Of a stretch of DNA of 64,000 bases, positions 13,026 to 23,749 are shown piece after piece. The stretch covers positions 34,005,159 through 34,069,158 of the forward strand of contig CM049313.1 of the NCBI GenBank assembly GCA_026874595.1, read 5' to 3'. Within the stretch, counting starts at the first letter, position 1, and each line of letters starts with the position of its first letter. The stretch comes from Sipunculus nudus. Taxonomy: Eukaryota > Annelida > Sipuncula > Golfingiida > Sipunculidae. The translations under genes and the position numbers were made by a program. The notes under the pieces are model-generated. The model had not been told where the DNA came from and searched no databases. It saw nothing but the letters and a program-made list of their open reading frames with translations.

Positions 13026-14504
13026 GTTTCGGATACACTCAGTTTTGATATAACCACAATAAACTGGTAGTCCTGTTTAATATGTGGAAAACGAGAGCAT
13101 TGACAATATTCGGTAGAAATTCAATTGTTAAAACGTTTGGCATCAGTAAAGTACTTTATGTTTCAAATATTTTAGAACCTCCTCCGAACTTTGTAAAGAA
13201 AGTGAATAGTTGTGTTGTTGACTTCATATGGTACGGAAGAAAGCCAAAAATTAAATATGAAGTCTTTCTCAACGCCAAAGAGAATGGAGGTTTCTCAATT
13301 ATAGCCGCTATAGTACAACACAGAGGATTATGTGGATTGCTAGGATTAAGGACATGAAGAAAGCAAAATGCACCGTTGTACCGAATCACTTTTTACGTAA
13401 ATTTGGTGGCCTAGCTAATTTATCTGCTAATATAGATACAAATATTATTAATGGAAAGATATCCAGGTATTATCGACATTGCTTACGGTCTTTGTCATCT
13501 TTTATGACCGTAGACCCAGTTGATACTAGGACTATATTGAATCAAGAACTGTGGAATAATAAGTATATACAAATATGTGGATCTATATATATAAAATATT
13601 TAGATGAGTTGGTGATAAAATATGTGCATCATGTATTGCATAAAGATGGACGAAAAAGGCATTTTCAGATGCTATATCTGAAAATACTGCTTATACAATT
13701 TATTTTATTCACTGGAGAAGACTACAGGAGGCCATTCCGCAAAAATGGAAAGAACTGTTAAGGAACCAAAATACTTGCGATGAAACAGAGTTTGAAAACA
13801 TTTTCAAATAATGAATAATGTTGGTTGGAAAAAAGCTGTAAAAATGTGTATGAAACTATTTTGGATATGTACTTAAGACAGTTTCAATTGAAAATCCTAC
13901 ATAATATATTAACCGTCAATGATAAATTATATACATGGAGACTAATGGACACTTACAGTTGTTCATACTGTTTTATGGATAGAATTATCAGTTGTCCATT
14001 TGTTCTGTGAATGTTCCATGGTTAAATCTCTTTACTTTCACATTATAAATTGGGCGCATCGGGCTGGCATCTATATGCCACCATTAACACCTGAAACTGT
14101 GTATATGGGTTGCCCGGATGATACGCCGTTTAAACAGCTTGTTGATTTCCTGTTATTAATTTATAAGTTTATCATATTCAGTCAACGTAAGCCGGGCAAT
14201 GTCCCTTCACTGTCAACATTCCTTGCGCATGTGAAGCAAAATGAAAAGATCGAACGTATAAGAGCAGAAAAGAATGAATTACTAGATAAGCCTCTTGAAA
14301 AATGGGGACAAATACTCGCCATTTTTAATAGTTCTTGATTATTGTGAAGCCACATGAAGTATTTCTGTTGCTACATCCTTTGTATTATTAACAAAAAATG
14401 TCTTGTAATGTTTTTGGTACCGTAATAATGTCGATGATGAAAAAGAAAAAAAAAAAAATGTTAAAATGATAAGTCTAAAGACATTATTAAATAGAGAGGA
14501 AAAA
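13026..14504 (+). mobile_element. 5'-truncated LINE (L1/Tx1-like)
   Basis: The only coding content is the C-terminal end of a non-LTR retrotransposon ORF2, listed separately. The 3' end is A-rich (14441-14458, and A6 at 14501-14506). AAGGTTAACATTT occurs immediately left (13013-13025) and at the right end (14505-14517), a 13-bp target-site duplication as expected for target-primed reverse transcription. The 5' end is truncated within the RT C-terminal region. Clade placement within L1/Tx1 is from residue patterns only. Confidence 0.85.
13052..14338 (+). pseudogene. LINE ORF2 C-terminal part, broken
   Basis: The protein starts in mid-domain: 13082 onward gives WKTRALTIFGR and FIWYGRKPKIKYEV, the pattern that follows the RT core of L1/Tx1-type ORF2. 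It continues in a second frame from about 13330 (ARIKDMKKAKC...), a third from 13825 (LKILHNILTVN, then CSYC of the C-terminal Cys/His motif) and another at 14000-14338 ending in a KW tail. At least three frameshifts or stops separate the pieces, so it is not functional. No endonuclease or catalytic RT motif is present; these were lost by 5' truncation. Confidence 0.8.
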
Positions 14505-14585
14505 AAGGTTAACATTTCGCGATTTCCATATTTTCATTTTTTCACGATGGTTAAATTTTCAGTTTCTTATTATTCAACCACCCAC
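14505..14585 (+). repeat. TTCGCGA-family repeat, right part split by LINE
   Basis: AAGGTTAACATTTCGCGATT continues the element interrupted at 13025. The next ~60 bp (ATTTTCATTTTTTCACGATG) are a diverged version of the copies at 39812 and 41067. Confidence 0.6.
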
Positions 14586-14789
14586 ACAGAGTTTATCCTT
14601 TGTTTTTTTTTATTAATTGTACAAAGTAATATGTGAGCAAAATCGTAAAATATGGACGGAGCGGGAAGTAGATATCGATGATCATTGTTCAAACATAATG
14701 TGAAAGATCCGATCATATAATATTTCTATCTCACATTTATGGTAAAATACAATTATTGTTTATAAAATCAATCTTTACATTTTCGGCTG

Positions 14790-14886
14790 TCTTCGCCGAT
14801 GGGGCCTCTTTTAACGAAGACTCTATTTTCGTGATAGTTTCCTTTTCGCGAACATTGCGAATTGTAACCCTCGCGAACATAAAGAC
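14790..14886 (-). repeat. TTCGCGA-family repeat, inverted copy
   Basis: Read on the minus strand, this gives TTTATGTTCGCGAGGGTTAC and TTCGCAATGTTCGCGAAAAG, matching the start of the family at 39812 and 41067. It lies in the putative intron directly after the GPCR exon donor. Confidence 0.5.
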
Positions 14887-14915
14887 AACCACAGAATTTT
14901 CTTTCTGCTGCTTAC

Positions 14916-15111
14916 CTTGTTGTTGAACACCGCTCCTATGATAAGTACGTTCCCCACTGTTCCGCTGAGGAGGGCCAGGCACATGAAGAACAGGTAAGGC
15001 ACGGCTGTCCCGGGTTTCTCATTCAGGTATAATGACCTGCCTCCACTAGAGTTCTGTAACGTCATGTACTGTATGTCCATGGTGTAGCCAAGCTTGGGCG
15101 CCCAAATTATT
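14916..15111 (-). CDS. Candidate class A GPCR exon (N-terminus and TM1)
   Basis: On the minus strand a frame from ATG at 15080 reads a short polar N-terminus with an NSS glycosylation sequon, then a hydrophobic stretch PYLFFMCLALLSGTVGNVLI. The GTVGN pattern matches the conserved GN of rhodopsin-family helix 1. The frame ends at a good donor (AACAAG|GTAAGC, intron from 14915). A good acceptor (ATTTTCAG) precedes 15111, so the ATG lies inside an exon with some 5' UTR or upstream coding sequence. Family would be a peptide, amine or melatonin/moody-like receptor at the plasma membrane; which one cannot be told from helix 1. No exons for helices 2-7 were found towards lower coordinates. Either the intron is very long, crossing the LINE and satellite, or this is an orphan or pseudogene exon. 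Confidence 0.55.
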
Positions 15112-15164
15112 CTGAAAATTATACCATTATAACGGAAATTAAAAAAAATAAATGAACCAATAAA

Positions 15165-15283
15165 AAAAAAAAAAAATAATAATACTAATAATAATAAAAA
15201 TTATTATTATTATTATTATTATATTTATTATTATTATGATTATTATTGTAATTTTTATTGACATCAATATTAATAATAATTAA

Positions 15284-15340
<57 letters not shown>

Positions 15341-15342
15341 TA
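15165..15342. repeat. (AAT/ATT)n microsatellite
   Basis: Interrupted AAT and ATT trinucleotide repeat. It switches from ATT-rich to AAT-rich along the plus strand, giving hairpin potential. It lies directly upstream (minus-strand sense) of the GPCR-like exon. Confidence 0.9.
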
Positions 15343-15719
15343 GACTTCTTGTAACTGTCATGGGACATGAGCGAGTTTCAAAGCGGTACCCTCAGTAATC
15401 TTGGCTTTTTCATCCATTTGTCTGTACACCGAAAAGGAGAAACTCGACTTCGAAAATCTGAAAAAAATTGCACTTTTTGACCCCTGTGACCTTGGAGAAT
15501 AGGTTAAGGGCACTGAAACTGTGTCAATTTAATTGGACTAGTGACGCAATCATGAGACCAGTAAAGGAATGTTATGCAAAGCTATGTCAAAGGTCAGACC
15601 ATTTAGCCGTGGTTTTGGATATAGAAACTATTTAAAACGGCTATTAAAAACGAAACAATAGGCTGTTGAAAGATAAACATTTTTTTGCAAATAATTAACG
15701 ATGTAATATTTCAGAGATA

Positions 15720-17056
15720 AAAAGGAGGTCGAGGTTTAGGCCCACAATTGTTATGGGATGTGTGCAAGTGTCGAAAAAAATGTGCTGCTTTAGATAATAG
15801 CAGAAATAGGACAAAGTATGTATGTCTTTAATTAAATGACTTAAAATCTAGATTAAATGAGCTAAAAGCGAATATTAGAAATAAGATGAATGGAGAGATC
15901 TTGGAACGATCAAAATATTGACATTAAAAAAAAACAATATGAAATTTTAAGCGAAACTGATTGTCGCGGTGCACAGATTGGAGCGAAGATAAAGTGGATA
16001 GAGGAAGCGAAAAGAACACTGTTTACCTTCTTGATTTGGAAAAGGGTAAAGTACAGTTAAGATAATAATCAATATTATCTGAGAAAATGGGAATCAAACT
16101 ATGTCGATGAAAAAGGTTATGGATCTATGGGCATATTTTGATCAAAACATTTTTTTCAGGAATCTATGTAAGATGTTGATATACCAAGTTTGAGGGATGA
16201 TGAATAGGGACTATGTGAGGGCCTGATTGATGTTGATGAGTGTAGTATGTTTTACTTGAAGTATGAAAATTAATGATTCCAGCTCTGGGAAAGATGGGTG
16301 GGGGCCGGCTTTCTATAAAGTCTTTTGGGTAAATACCATTTACGTGTACGGATTATATATGAGCTGCAGGGACTTTCGCAAGATGATTGCAGAAGGTTAA
16401 AAAATGTATTGCTACATCAGATCAAACTGAGTATATTAAAAGACACAGGATTTATAAACAAAATCAGATTAATAGAATACATGATTTGGTGTACACAGCT
16501 TAAAAATATCCCACTGCACTGGATAATACTGAAGCGCCTGATAGTTTGTTGCGAGAATATATGTTGAGTGTCTTGAAATATTATAATTTTGGTGGTGATT
16601 TTGTGAGATTGGTGCATGTATTATGCAACAACAAAAATTGTATGCAGGACGCAGGTTCGTTAACATATTGGTTTAGAATAGAGCAAGGGTTAGGAAAATG
16701 TTGTCCGTTGAGTTGTTTATTGTTTTAGCTGTTGAAATATTTTCCTGCAAGGCAAGACAGGCGAGTAATATTTGTGGAACTAAAATTTCAGAAACCTCTG
16801 TAAAGGATATACGAGATATGCCAGATATCAGATACGCCGATGATCTTTCATTACGAACAAAACCAGAGGCCATGCATAGTTAGGAAAATGGAGGAATACA
16901 ACGAAGGCTTAACGAATATATTGTGTTGGTGAAACTGATAGTTTGAAGACCTTAAGTGTATAATTTTGTCAATAATATGTTTGCAGCGGAGGTTGAGAAA
17001 AATAGGAAATGAAAATATATAAGATGCAAAAAATTGCCTGATTGAAAAGACGGATT

Positions 17057-17120
<64 letters not shown>

Positions 17121-17297
17121 GATTAAAATTATGCTGGCTAAGAGCCTTTTGGTTTATCAGATATTGCATTTAATAATGATTCTCCCTATACCGGAGTATT
17201 TTTGTACACAGATTAATACAATCATCTTTAAATTTATTTGGCAAGGAACAGGTAAAGGGAAAGAGAAGTAAATAAATATGTTATGAAGCAAAAGTAT
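15720..17297 (+). pseudogene. Decayed LINE ORF2, first part (linker and RT)
   Basis: Fragments of a non-LTR retrotransposon ORF2 in order across frames: a WDVCK block (~15755), a GAQIGAKIKWIEEAKR-like block before the RT (~15980), SSGKDGWGPAFYKVFW at RT motif 1 (~16280), FGGDFVRLV and GLGKCCPLSCLLF (~16580-16728), the catalytic YADDLSL (~16840), and FIWQGTGK (~17235). Many stops and frameshifts. A (CT)n(TA)n tract has expanded inside it (17058-17120). The element is resumed after the solo LTR at 18113. It is an L1/Tx1-type LINE, more decayed than the one at 13026-14504. Confidence 0.75.
17058..17120. repeat. (CT)n(TA)n compound microsatellite
   Basis: About 19 CT units followed by about 12 TA units, inside the decayed LINE. 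It explains the repetitive open frame on the minus strand here. Confidence 0.97.
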
Positions 17298-18112
17298 TGT
17301 TACGGAACCTAATATAAACAGATCACGTATGTGTGATGAACACAAATTCTGTAACGGAGATAAAAAAAAAAACCCCGATTCTGTAACACTAGACAGCGTG
17401 AAATGTCTAGGGTAATGAATAAAGAAGTCAGTGGTTTTTTGTTAACAAATAACTATAATTTATTCTTAAAACAACCCTAACATTACAATACACTAAATCA
17501 ATACAATTATACAGTAAAACAGCGGTATAACAACTAATCAATACAATCACATAGAAAAATAATGTGCACATTACCTGGATACCAACACCGTCATAACGAT
17601 AAGTTCTTTAAATGTATACTCTCGGAGAATGACAGTCCGGTGTAAAGCTCTTGTAACCATCCAGAAAGTAAACTGAAGTCCAAATGCATAAAAACCAGGA
17701 GAAAGTCTTCGAAAATCTATAATTGCCGCATTCGTCGGATAAGGTCCTAGATACTGACACACGCTTCTGCGTCCGCTGGAATCTGCTCTGCTGCTCTCTC
17801 CTGGTTCTAAAACGCAGCCCCTTTATATACCTTCACACCTCAAGCCGAGAATTTTCCACTTCTCGAACAGTCTATAAGATCTTGCACAACACAGTAAACA
17901 GACGTTTCAGGAATTCTCTTGAAAAACAGCGCTGTGTATCTCTACATACCAGGCTCATCACATGACCTCGGCTAGGCGTGAAAACCCAAGGCTAACATGA
18001 CAACGAGAGTTCAACCAGTACGGATTAAACATAGAATGTAACAAACGGCCCGGCGAGTGTATCACATCATGAGTTACGCCCGTGTCACACGATAAAAAGA
18101 GCACCTGTAACA
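17298..18112 (-). mobile_element. Solo LTR of a Gypsy-type element
   Basis: 815 bp bounded by TGTTAC and GTAACA and flanked by GTAT on both sides (17294-17297 and 18113-18116), a 4-bp target-site duplication. On the minus strand it is homologous to the 3' LTR at 30795-31638. The shared parts are the start (TGTTACAGGTGC vs TGTTATAGATGT), a TATA region followed by GGGGCTG..GTTTTAGA (17795-17830), an AATAAA near 17463 and the last ~85 bp with TTAGGTTCCG. No internal sequence remains, so it arose by LTR-LTR recombination. It interrupts the LINE relic exactly between the codons around GTAT. Confidence 0.88.
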
Positions 18113-18960
18113 GTATGCATATGGTGGTTTTATGTACTTAAAATTAATAAAAAAAAGGTCATTGTCAGTGATTATGAATGTACGACTTTCCATGTCGGAA
18201 CACGGTTTATGCAACAACTTGGATTCTACAATATAATATATTCTACAATACAAGACATTAAAATGTTGAGCCAAGAATAAGTGTTTTAAGTTTGTCTCCT
18301 TTTTATATAGATGTGCTTAAATGTAATAGTAAACAAATATTTTGGAATAATGGCAATGTACATATAAATGGAAAATAACGTATTTTCAACAATGTGTAAA
18401 TGCAGGTGTATTTTATATTAAAATGTGTTTTTGCGAAGTCGGAAAGTTTCTGCAGGACAATAACCGGAAAGAAAAAAATAAAGAAACAGCTTATTTCTAC
18501 TTTTAATATCATGCTGTAAAAAATGCTACAATACAAGCATTAGTACAAATTTTTTAGTTAAATCCTCGGGAGTAATATATTTCAAATAATGCATACGAAA
18601 ATCAATTCAATTATGTAAAATATGAATGTTTGCAGACCAAACGCTGAGTTGTTTAAGGAAAATAAATTAAGTAGAACCTTTGTTTGGCAAAGTATATGGA
18701 ACTGTATATACAGTTCAACAAGTGAGGCTAGATTGAGAAGCTTGCAATAAAATATTGTGCAAAATATGTACCCAAATTAGGTAATGGGTATGTTAACAAG
18801 CTCTTATTGGTAATAAAGCTGCAAATTAAATTATGTCAACCATCCTAATCTCTTAATATTATTAGGAAATGTATGTGGTGTCAGACATATATTATATTAT
18901 AGTTAAGTTGAAAGCGCCCTTTCTACCAGCAGGGAAGGGAAATGCAATGTAAAAGGTTGA
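18113..18960 (+). pseudogene. Decayed LINE ORF2, second part
   Basis: Continues the LINE broken at 17297. Directly after the LTR the frame reads YGGFMYLKLIKK, the block expected after FIWQGTGK. Further on are SPFYIDVLKC and FWNNGNVHINGK (~18295-18375) and a terminal stretch with SSTSEARLRSLQ (~18720-18750). Numerous stops. Beyond ~18960 no LINE similarity is seen. Confidence 0.65.
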
Positions 18961-19038
18961 GTGTTTTGATGAATGCACAATAGAAAACAAATCAAACCAA
19001 AACAGAGGCTAACATATACCCAGGCTCAAAGTGTAGAG

Positions 19039-19193
19039 ACACTGTCATAGTCTAGTATTTGTTCAAATCTAGAATCACTCTCAAAGTCTTAATACACTGT
19101 CAGGTCTAGATACATTGACAAAGTCTGAATATACTGTCAAAATCTGGATATACTGTAAAAGTCTCGATTCACTGTCAAAGTCTAGATACACTG
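19039..19193. repeat. 19-bp minisatellite
   Basis: About eight imperfect copies of CTGTCAAAGTCTAGATACA, varying between copies. A single related piece (AAGTCTGGATACACT) lies at about 20193. No open frame of note. Confidence 0.85.
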
Positions 19194-19904
19194 AAGGCTT
19201 CTTTGGTCCAGGTGTACAGCACACGACGCAAAACCGGGCGGTAATGAGACCTTGGGTGAGCGCTCAGGTCTTCAATAGACCATGTATGTGACGAACCTGC
19301 ACTTAGAGACCTTATAAATGCAACCCTCGCAGTCATCCATATCATTAGTTTCGGGCAAGACTGAAGTGAATACTTCAGATCTGATCCTGGAAAAAAAGCA
19401 ATCATTTTCCGAGGTGCAAAATATGCGTCAACAAAATAAATTTGGACTAAATTTTCGATGAAAACATGACAAAAGGGTGTAAATGATACATCATTTCCCT
19501 TCTATGGATATTTTCAAAAAAGTTCAGGTAGAAAATGATACTTGCCACGATATCTGAAACTGTTTACAACCCAGAAGGGATTCTTCAGATCACGATCCAG
19601 CTGCTTTCCATATTTTCAGTAAGATGTTTTCCTGTTGATAAGTTATTCACTACAAGCTGAATGGATATGGCGACTACAAAAACACACGTTTTCAACAACG
19701 TGGAACTTTACCAGATTATAAGCAAAGGTCTGATCATCGCTTATCCTTGCCGGTAAGGCTTCGATAATCTAACAAATCGAATCAGCCTGTCCCGTTTCTG
19801 AACATGTGTTCTTGTTCTGTCGTGCTTATATTCAATGTGTTGACTTTGATTGATAGTTATTTTTAGTCTTGTACATTATTCATGAAATAGATGCCACAGA
19901 GGAT

Positions 19905-20030
19905 CGCGGAATCAAAATCTGTGAGTGCGTGTCTATCTCACAGACTTGGTTCCTCAGTGTTATGACCTAGCCATAGGTTCATTACACACCCAGGACCCGA
20001 AGGTGCGGTAGACCGAGGGCATGGATGACA
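19905..20030 (+). repeat. Dispersed repeat copy (family B)
   Basis: Contains GGTTCCTCAGTGTTATGACC and CCAGGACCCGAAGGTGCGG, aligned in order with 12403-12536. Unlike that copy it is not followed by satellite units. Confidence 0.5.
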
Positions 20031-20250
20031 CCAATATACAAAACTATATGATAGGCAGCGACTGCTACAGCCCTGTCACATTGTCCAAAACCTATATGGA
20101 ATTCTGCAGCCCCTCTACATTCTTAGAATGAGATAAGAAAGTATAAAAAATAGAGGAGATTACCTCCACCAAAACAATAAATAGTTTTTAAAAGTCTGGA
20201 TACACTAACAAAGTTTAAATTTTAGATATAATTACAATAATATTTCCTGA

Positions 20251-20252
<2 letters not shown>

Positions 20253-20302
<50 letters not shown>
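20253..20302. repeat. (TA)n microsatellite
   Basis: About 24 TA units with one interruption. It forms the left border of the interspersed repeat at 20303-20507. Confidence 0.97.
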
Positions 20303-20507
20303 ATAAATGGTATAGCCGTGTTAGTCATTTAGTAATATTATAACCATGATGCCCCGTGTGGGCGTGTTACAGTGCAGTATATAACATCTCTCTACACGTT
20401 CCCACTTGATTACTACCTGACGAAGAAATCTGAGTGCTTCGAAAGCTCGTGTGTTAATAAACAACTAAGTCTATCTAAATGGCCTCACTCTTTTTCTTTA
20501 CCTACGC
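20303..20507 (+). mobile_element. Interspersed repeat with CTGACGAAG...CGAAAGC motif
   Basis: A ~205-bp unit lying between two TA tracts, suggesting insertion into a TA microsatellite. It begins with ATAGCCGTGTTAGTC and contains CTGACGAAG (20418-20426) and CTTCGAAAGC (20437-20446), followed by TAATAAACAACTAAGTC and a T-rich end. The order of these blocks resembles an abundant interspersed repeat I know from reptile and bird genomes (GCCGTGTTAGTC at one end, CTGATGAAG...CACGAAAGC and TTAGTC at the other). CTGACGA and GAAA match the conserved core strings of hammerhead ribozymes, but stem III does not pair well, so catalysis is not supported. Autonomous partner unknown; a Penelope-like origin is possible. 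Confidence 0.5.
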
Positions 20508-20508
20508 T

Positions 20509-20563
<55 letters not shown>
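20508..20563. repeat. (TA)n microsatellite
   Basis: Right border of the interspersed repeat at 20303-20507; about 25 TA units. Confidence 0.97.
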
Positions 20564-20566
<3 letters not shown>

Positions 20567-21104
20567 TAATGATAATAATAACAAGGATACCACTTCTTGT
20601 AAGATGTGAACCCACCAAATGGCTAGAAAAAAAGGATTCCCATTCCATATTTTAAATCTTTTTTGGCTTAATTTTTTTGTAATGCCGACGTTTAACGTCC
20701 GTGATGAATGGTACTTGAATTAATTTGAATGAATTACTTAACCTATTTTATCCAAGTATATTATTTACGGTATTTGGCTACAATATTTACCGCATATCAC
20801 AGTACATATTAGACATATATATATATCATATATATCAGAGGAATTAAAATATATCATAGTACACCTATTGAGCACCATGCAACATCGTACCTGTACACAA
20901 TGAAATAAAAATGTAGCACCCAAAAGTCTTCCCAATAAAAGACTTCTGTCCATAGTGTACCCATACTTAGATCACAGTTTACAAGACGGCGGCTGCAACT
21001 GGTATTATCGCAACAGCTAAGAACCATCACATCAACCAAAAAATCAGCAACAACCTACATAATATTATTTAAACAGTATATACACGGTTTTCATATTGCT
21101 CCAT

Positions 21105-21975
21105 CAGTTAAAAAAGATAAATGTGACATTTTCTTTTAAAAACATTTCTACTGTTTTCTGCTTTGATTCCCATTGGCAGATCATTCCACAGTTTAACACT
21201 CTAGTATTTAAAAGTTTTACTGCTTTGGGTTTTAGCTTCTGGAACATTTTATGATAAATTAGACCTATGAGTTTCGTGAATATGACCAACAGGAACAATA
21301 TCACACAAATAAGAAGGCGCTTCATTATGATGAATACTGAACATAAGGTTAGATAGTCTACACAATGCGAGACATCAAGCCATTTTAACATTTTAAAATC
21401 TGAAACTCTTAAAAGCTGTGTGGGAGTATAATTTAAGATGTATCGACTAACCTTGTTTTGAGTTGTGTGTAACCTATATTCTTAATTTTCTTTAGGATTC
21501 CTCTGTTCCAAGAATTACAGGCATAATTAAAGTTTTCTTTTCTTTGATGCCCAGGTACATACCTTTCCTGTAAAGAAATCTAATTTTAGCATTAACTTTA
21601 CTAATTATCGTTGCAAAAAGCAGAACCTGACATGTTTTGATCCAAATTGACCCCTATATTTTTGTAATTGGATCTGGTCCGCTAATCCTTGGTGCAGGAT
21701 CATCAGCATATAGGAAAAGTTCACATTTGGTAGCTTGAATCATATCATTCCCATATATATATATATATATATATAGAAAAGTAGAAGGCCTAAAATTGAT
21801 CCCAGAGGAACCCCATAAGTAAAACTGCCTAATGAAGATTTTGCTTCATTATTACCTAAATCAACTAATTTTTTCCTGTTTGAGAGAAACCATTTAAACA
21901 AAGAAACAGATTGATCATTAAGACCAATTGCTTTCAGCTTAATTCCCAGAATAGAATGATCATGACTTCAGGCAA
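21105..21975 (-). pseudogene. CR1/jockey-like LINE RT relic
   Basis: On the minus strand, pieces of a non-LTR reverse transcriptase occur in order: LFKWFLSNRKKLVDLG (~21890), YGVPLGSILG (~21810, the usual YGVPQGSILGP motif with Q changed to L), a (TA)n interruption, ELFLYADD (~21710, catalytic YADD), and much further a C-terminal WNDLPMG-type block (~21170-21190) and FKRKCHIYLF (~21110). Stops and frame changes between the blocks make it non-functional. The motif style differs from the L1/Tx1-like relics at 13026 and 15720, so this is a second LINE lineage. Confidence 0.75.
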
Positions 21976-22841
21976 CATGCATCGTTTTACTTTTCCCGAT
22001 TGCTCGCGTTTATCCAGCTTATGCGCATGCGCACAGACTTTAATGTCGGGTATCTTTTGAACGCATACACATCCGTTTTAAGTCCGGAAAGGAATAACAG
22101 TCATGAATAGCACGTAAAAGCTTGTAGCCCATAAAATCACACTGAATTTATAAAATTTACAAGCCATATTTGTCAAATATATCTGACATCCTGGGTAGTT
22201 CCTTTTTTACTTAAAATATTTGTTATGATAATAAAGAAATTTAACCAAAATAAAATAATAATTTTTCTTTTTTTTTAATTAATCAAGAGAACAAAACATA
22301 AGGAGGGAAATGTCTCCAGATCCCACTTTTGAAACTTTGATGGCAAAATAATGACTTTATTAAGATTGCATGTTTAATCAACTGAAAGAACACGTCAACA
22401 TTTTTTTACAAAGTTCGTTCAGCGAATGTCTGCTACTGCCAACAATAAGTCTATTTATGAATGGCTGTAATTTACATTTATCAACGCAGGAGAGAGGAAA
22501 TGTCAACAAAAAGTCAGCTGCCGTACTAGCCACAGAAGGCGAGTTCGAAATGTCAAACTACAATTGTCGAACTACCAAGTCAATTTTTACATGTAGAGAT
22601 CACCCACCTTGCAAAAGTTATAAATAGGCTCCAGATATTGAATTCATAAATATCAATACAAAAAAGCGCGTGTTCATGATAATTTAAATCCGCATTTTTG
22701 TGGCATTCTTGTAAACTGATATTAACCATATTTCCCATGTTAGGATTTCTTTATTGGGACATTTATTATGTCACTCTGTTGGAACGTTCAGTACGGAGCC
22801 CCTGAAGGCATATGTGTGCTATATTTCTTGTGGGTAATTAA

Positions 22842-22912
22842 CGCGTTCATTCGCGAACATATCGCGTTCCCTCGCAATCTTTTTGCGTTCCCTTACAAAC
22901 TTTTCGTGTTTT
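22842..22912. repeat. 21-bp imperfect tandem repeat, CGCGTTC
   Basis: Three units of 21 bp at 22842, 22863 and 22884, starting CGCGTTCATTCGCGAAC, CGCGTTCCCTCGCAATC and TGCGTTCCCTTACAAAC, then a partial CGTGTTTT. Locally CpG-rich in AT-rich surroundings. Confidence 0.8.
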
Positions 22913-23749
22913 CTCTTTTCATTAGATTGCAAAGGTTATCATGAGGAATTCCAATCCTTAAAGAATCAGAGGCCTCTTAATATCACAAAGCCATGAAAAA
23001 AACCTTGTATTAGACACAATCCATAGGTCCACTATATAGTTTGTACAGGCGGTTCATCAGAGAAAAGACGTTCACTTTTAGCCAGATTTAACCGTATAAA
23101 TAAATAAACCGTGACTGTTAAATTTGAAAACCAGTTTTCACTTTTTTGCCAGTTCCGAGAAGTTATGGTAATCTATTGAAATTTCAATCTAACACCTGTG
23201 ATCCGGTATACATGATCACTGTTCACCAAAGATTTTTTAAAGTGTTTTTGTGAAACACAAAGGGAGTAAAACGTTGCGATTTTTCTGACTTAACGACATT
23301 ATATTTGAAATCCGCTGTCCTCTACATAATGAAACAGTCTTCATTCCACAACTTTCAACAAGAATTCAGACATTGTGTCTACTGTAGTGTCCCAGACACT
23401 CCAATAAAATACTAAATAGCCTAAACAACATCCAACATTCCTATATCTACAATTTTAATTTATCACAACATTATTTGATTTCTTCTTGCAAAGTGATATA
23501 GAAGGAAACGAGTTTTGAAACAAACCTAATAAAGGACAAACCGACGGCATGGATGACGATATCAATGACATTTTTTAAAAACAGTTTTGCTTAAAGGTGC
23601 CTTATAAAAGAAATGATGCCATTACATGAATTCTCTAATCTGAAAATTAAAAAGATTGTATGAATGAATATTGTTAAGATTTAGGGCATTGTCCGTTTCA
23701 TTGTTAATAAAAGTAACTGGGGTTAACCCTTTCTCCTGATCACACTAAT

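Noticed and set aside
20418-20460. Functional hammerhead ribozyme
   Set aside because: Core strings are present but stem III pairing and a suitable cleavage triplet could not be drawn; kept only as a motif observation.
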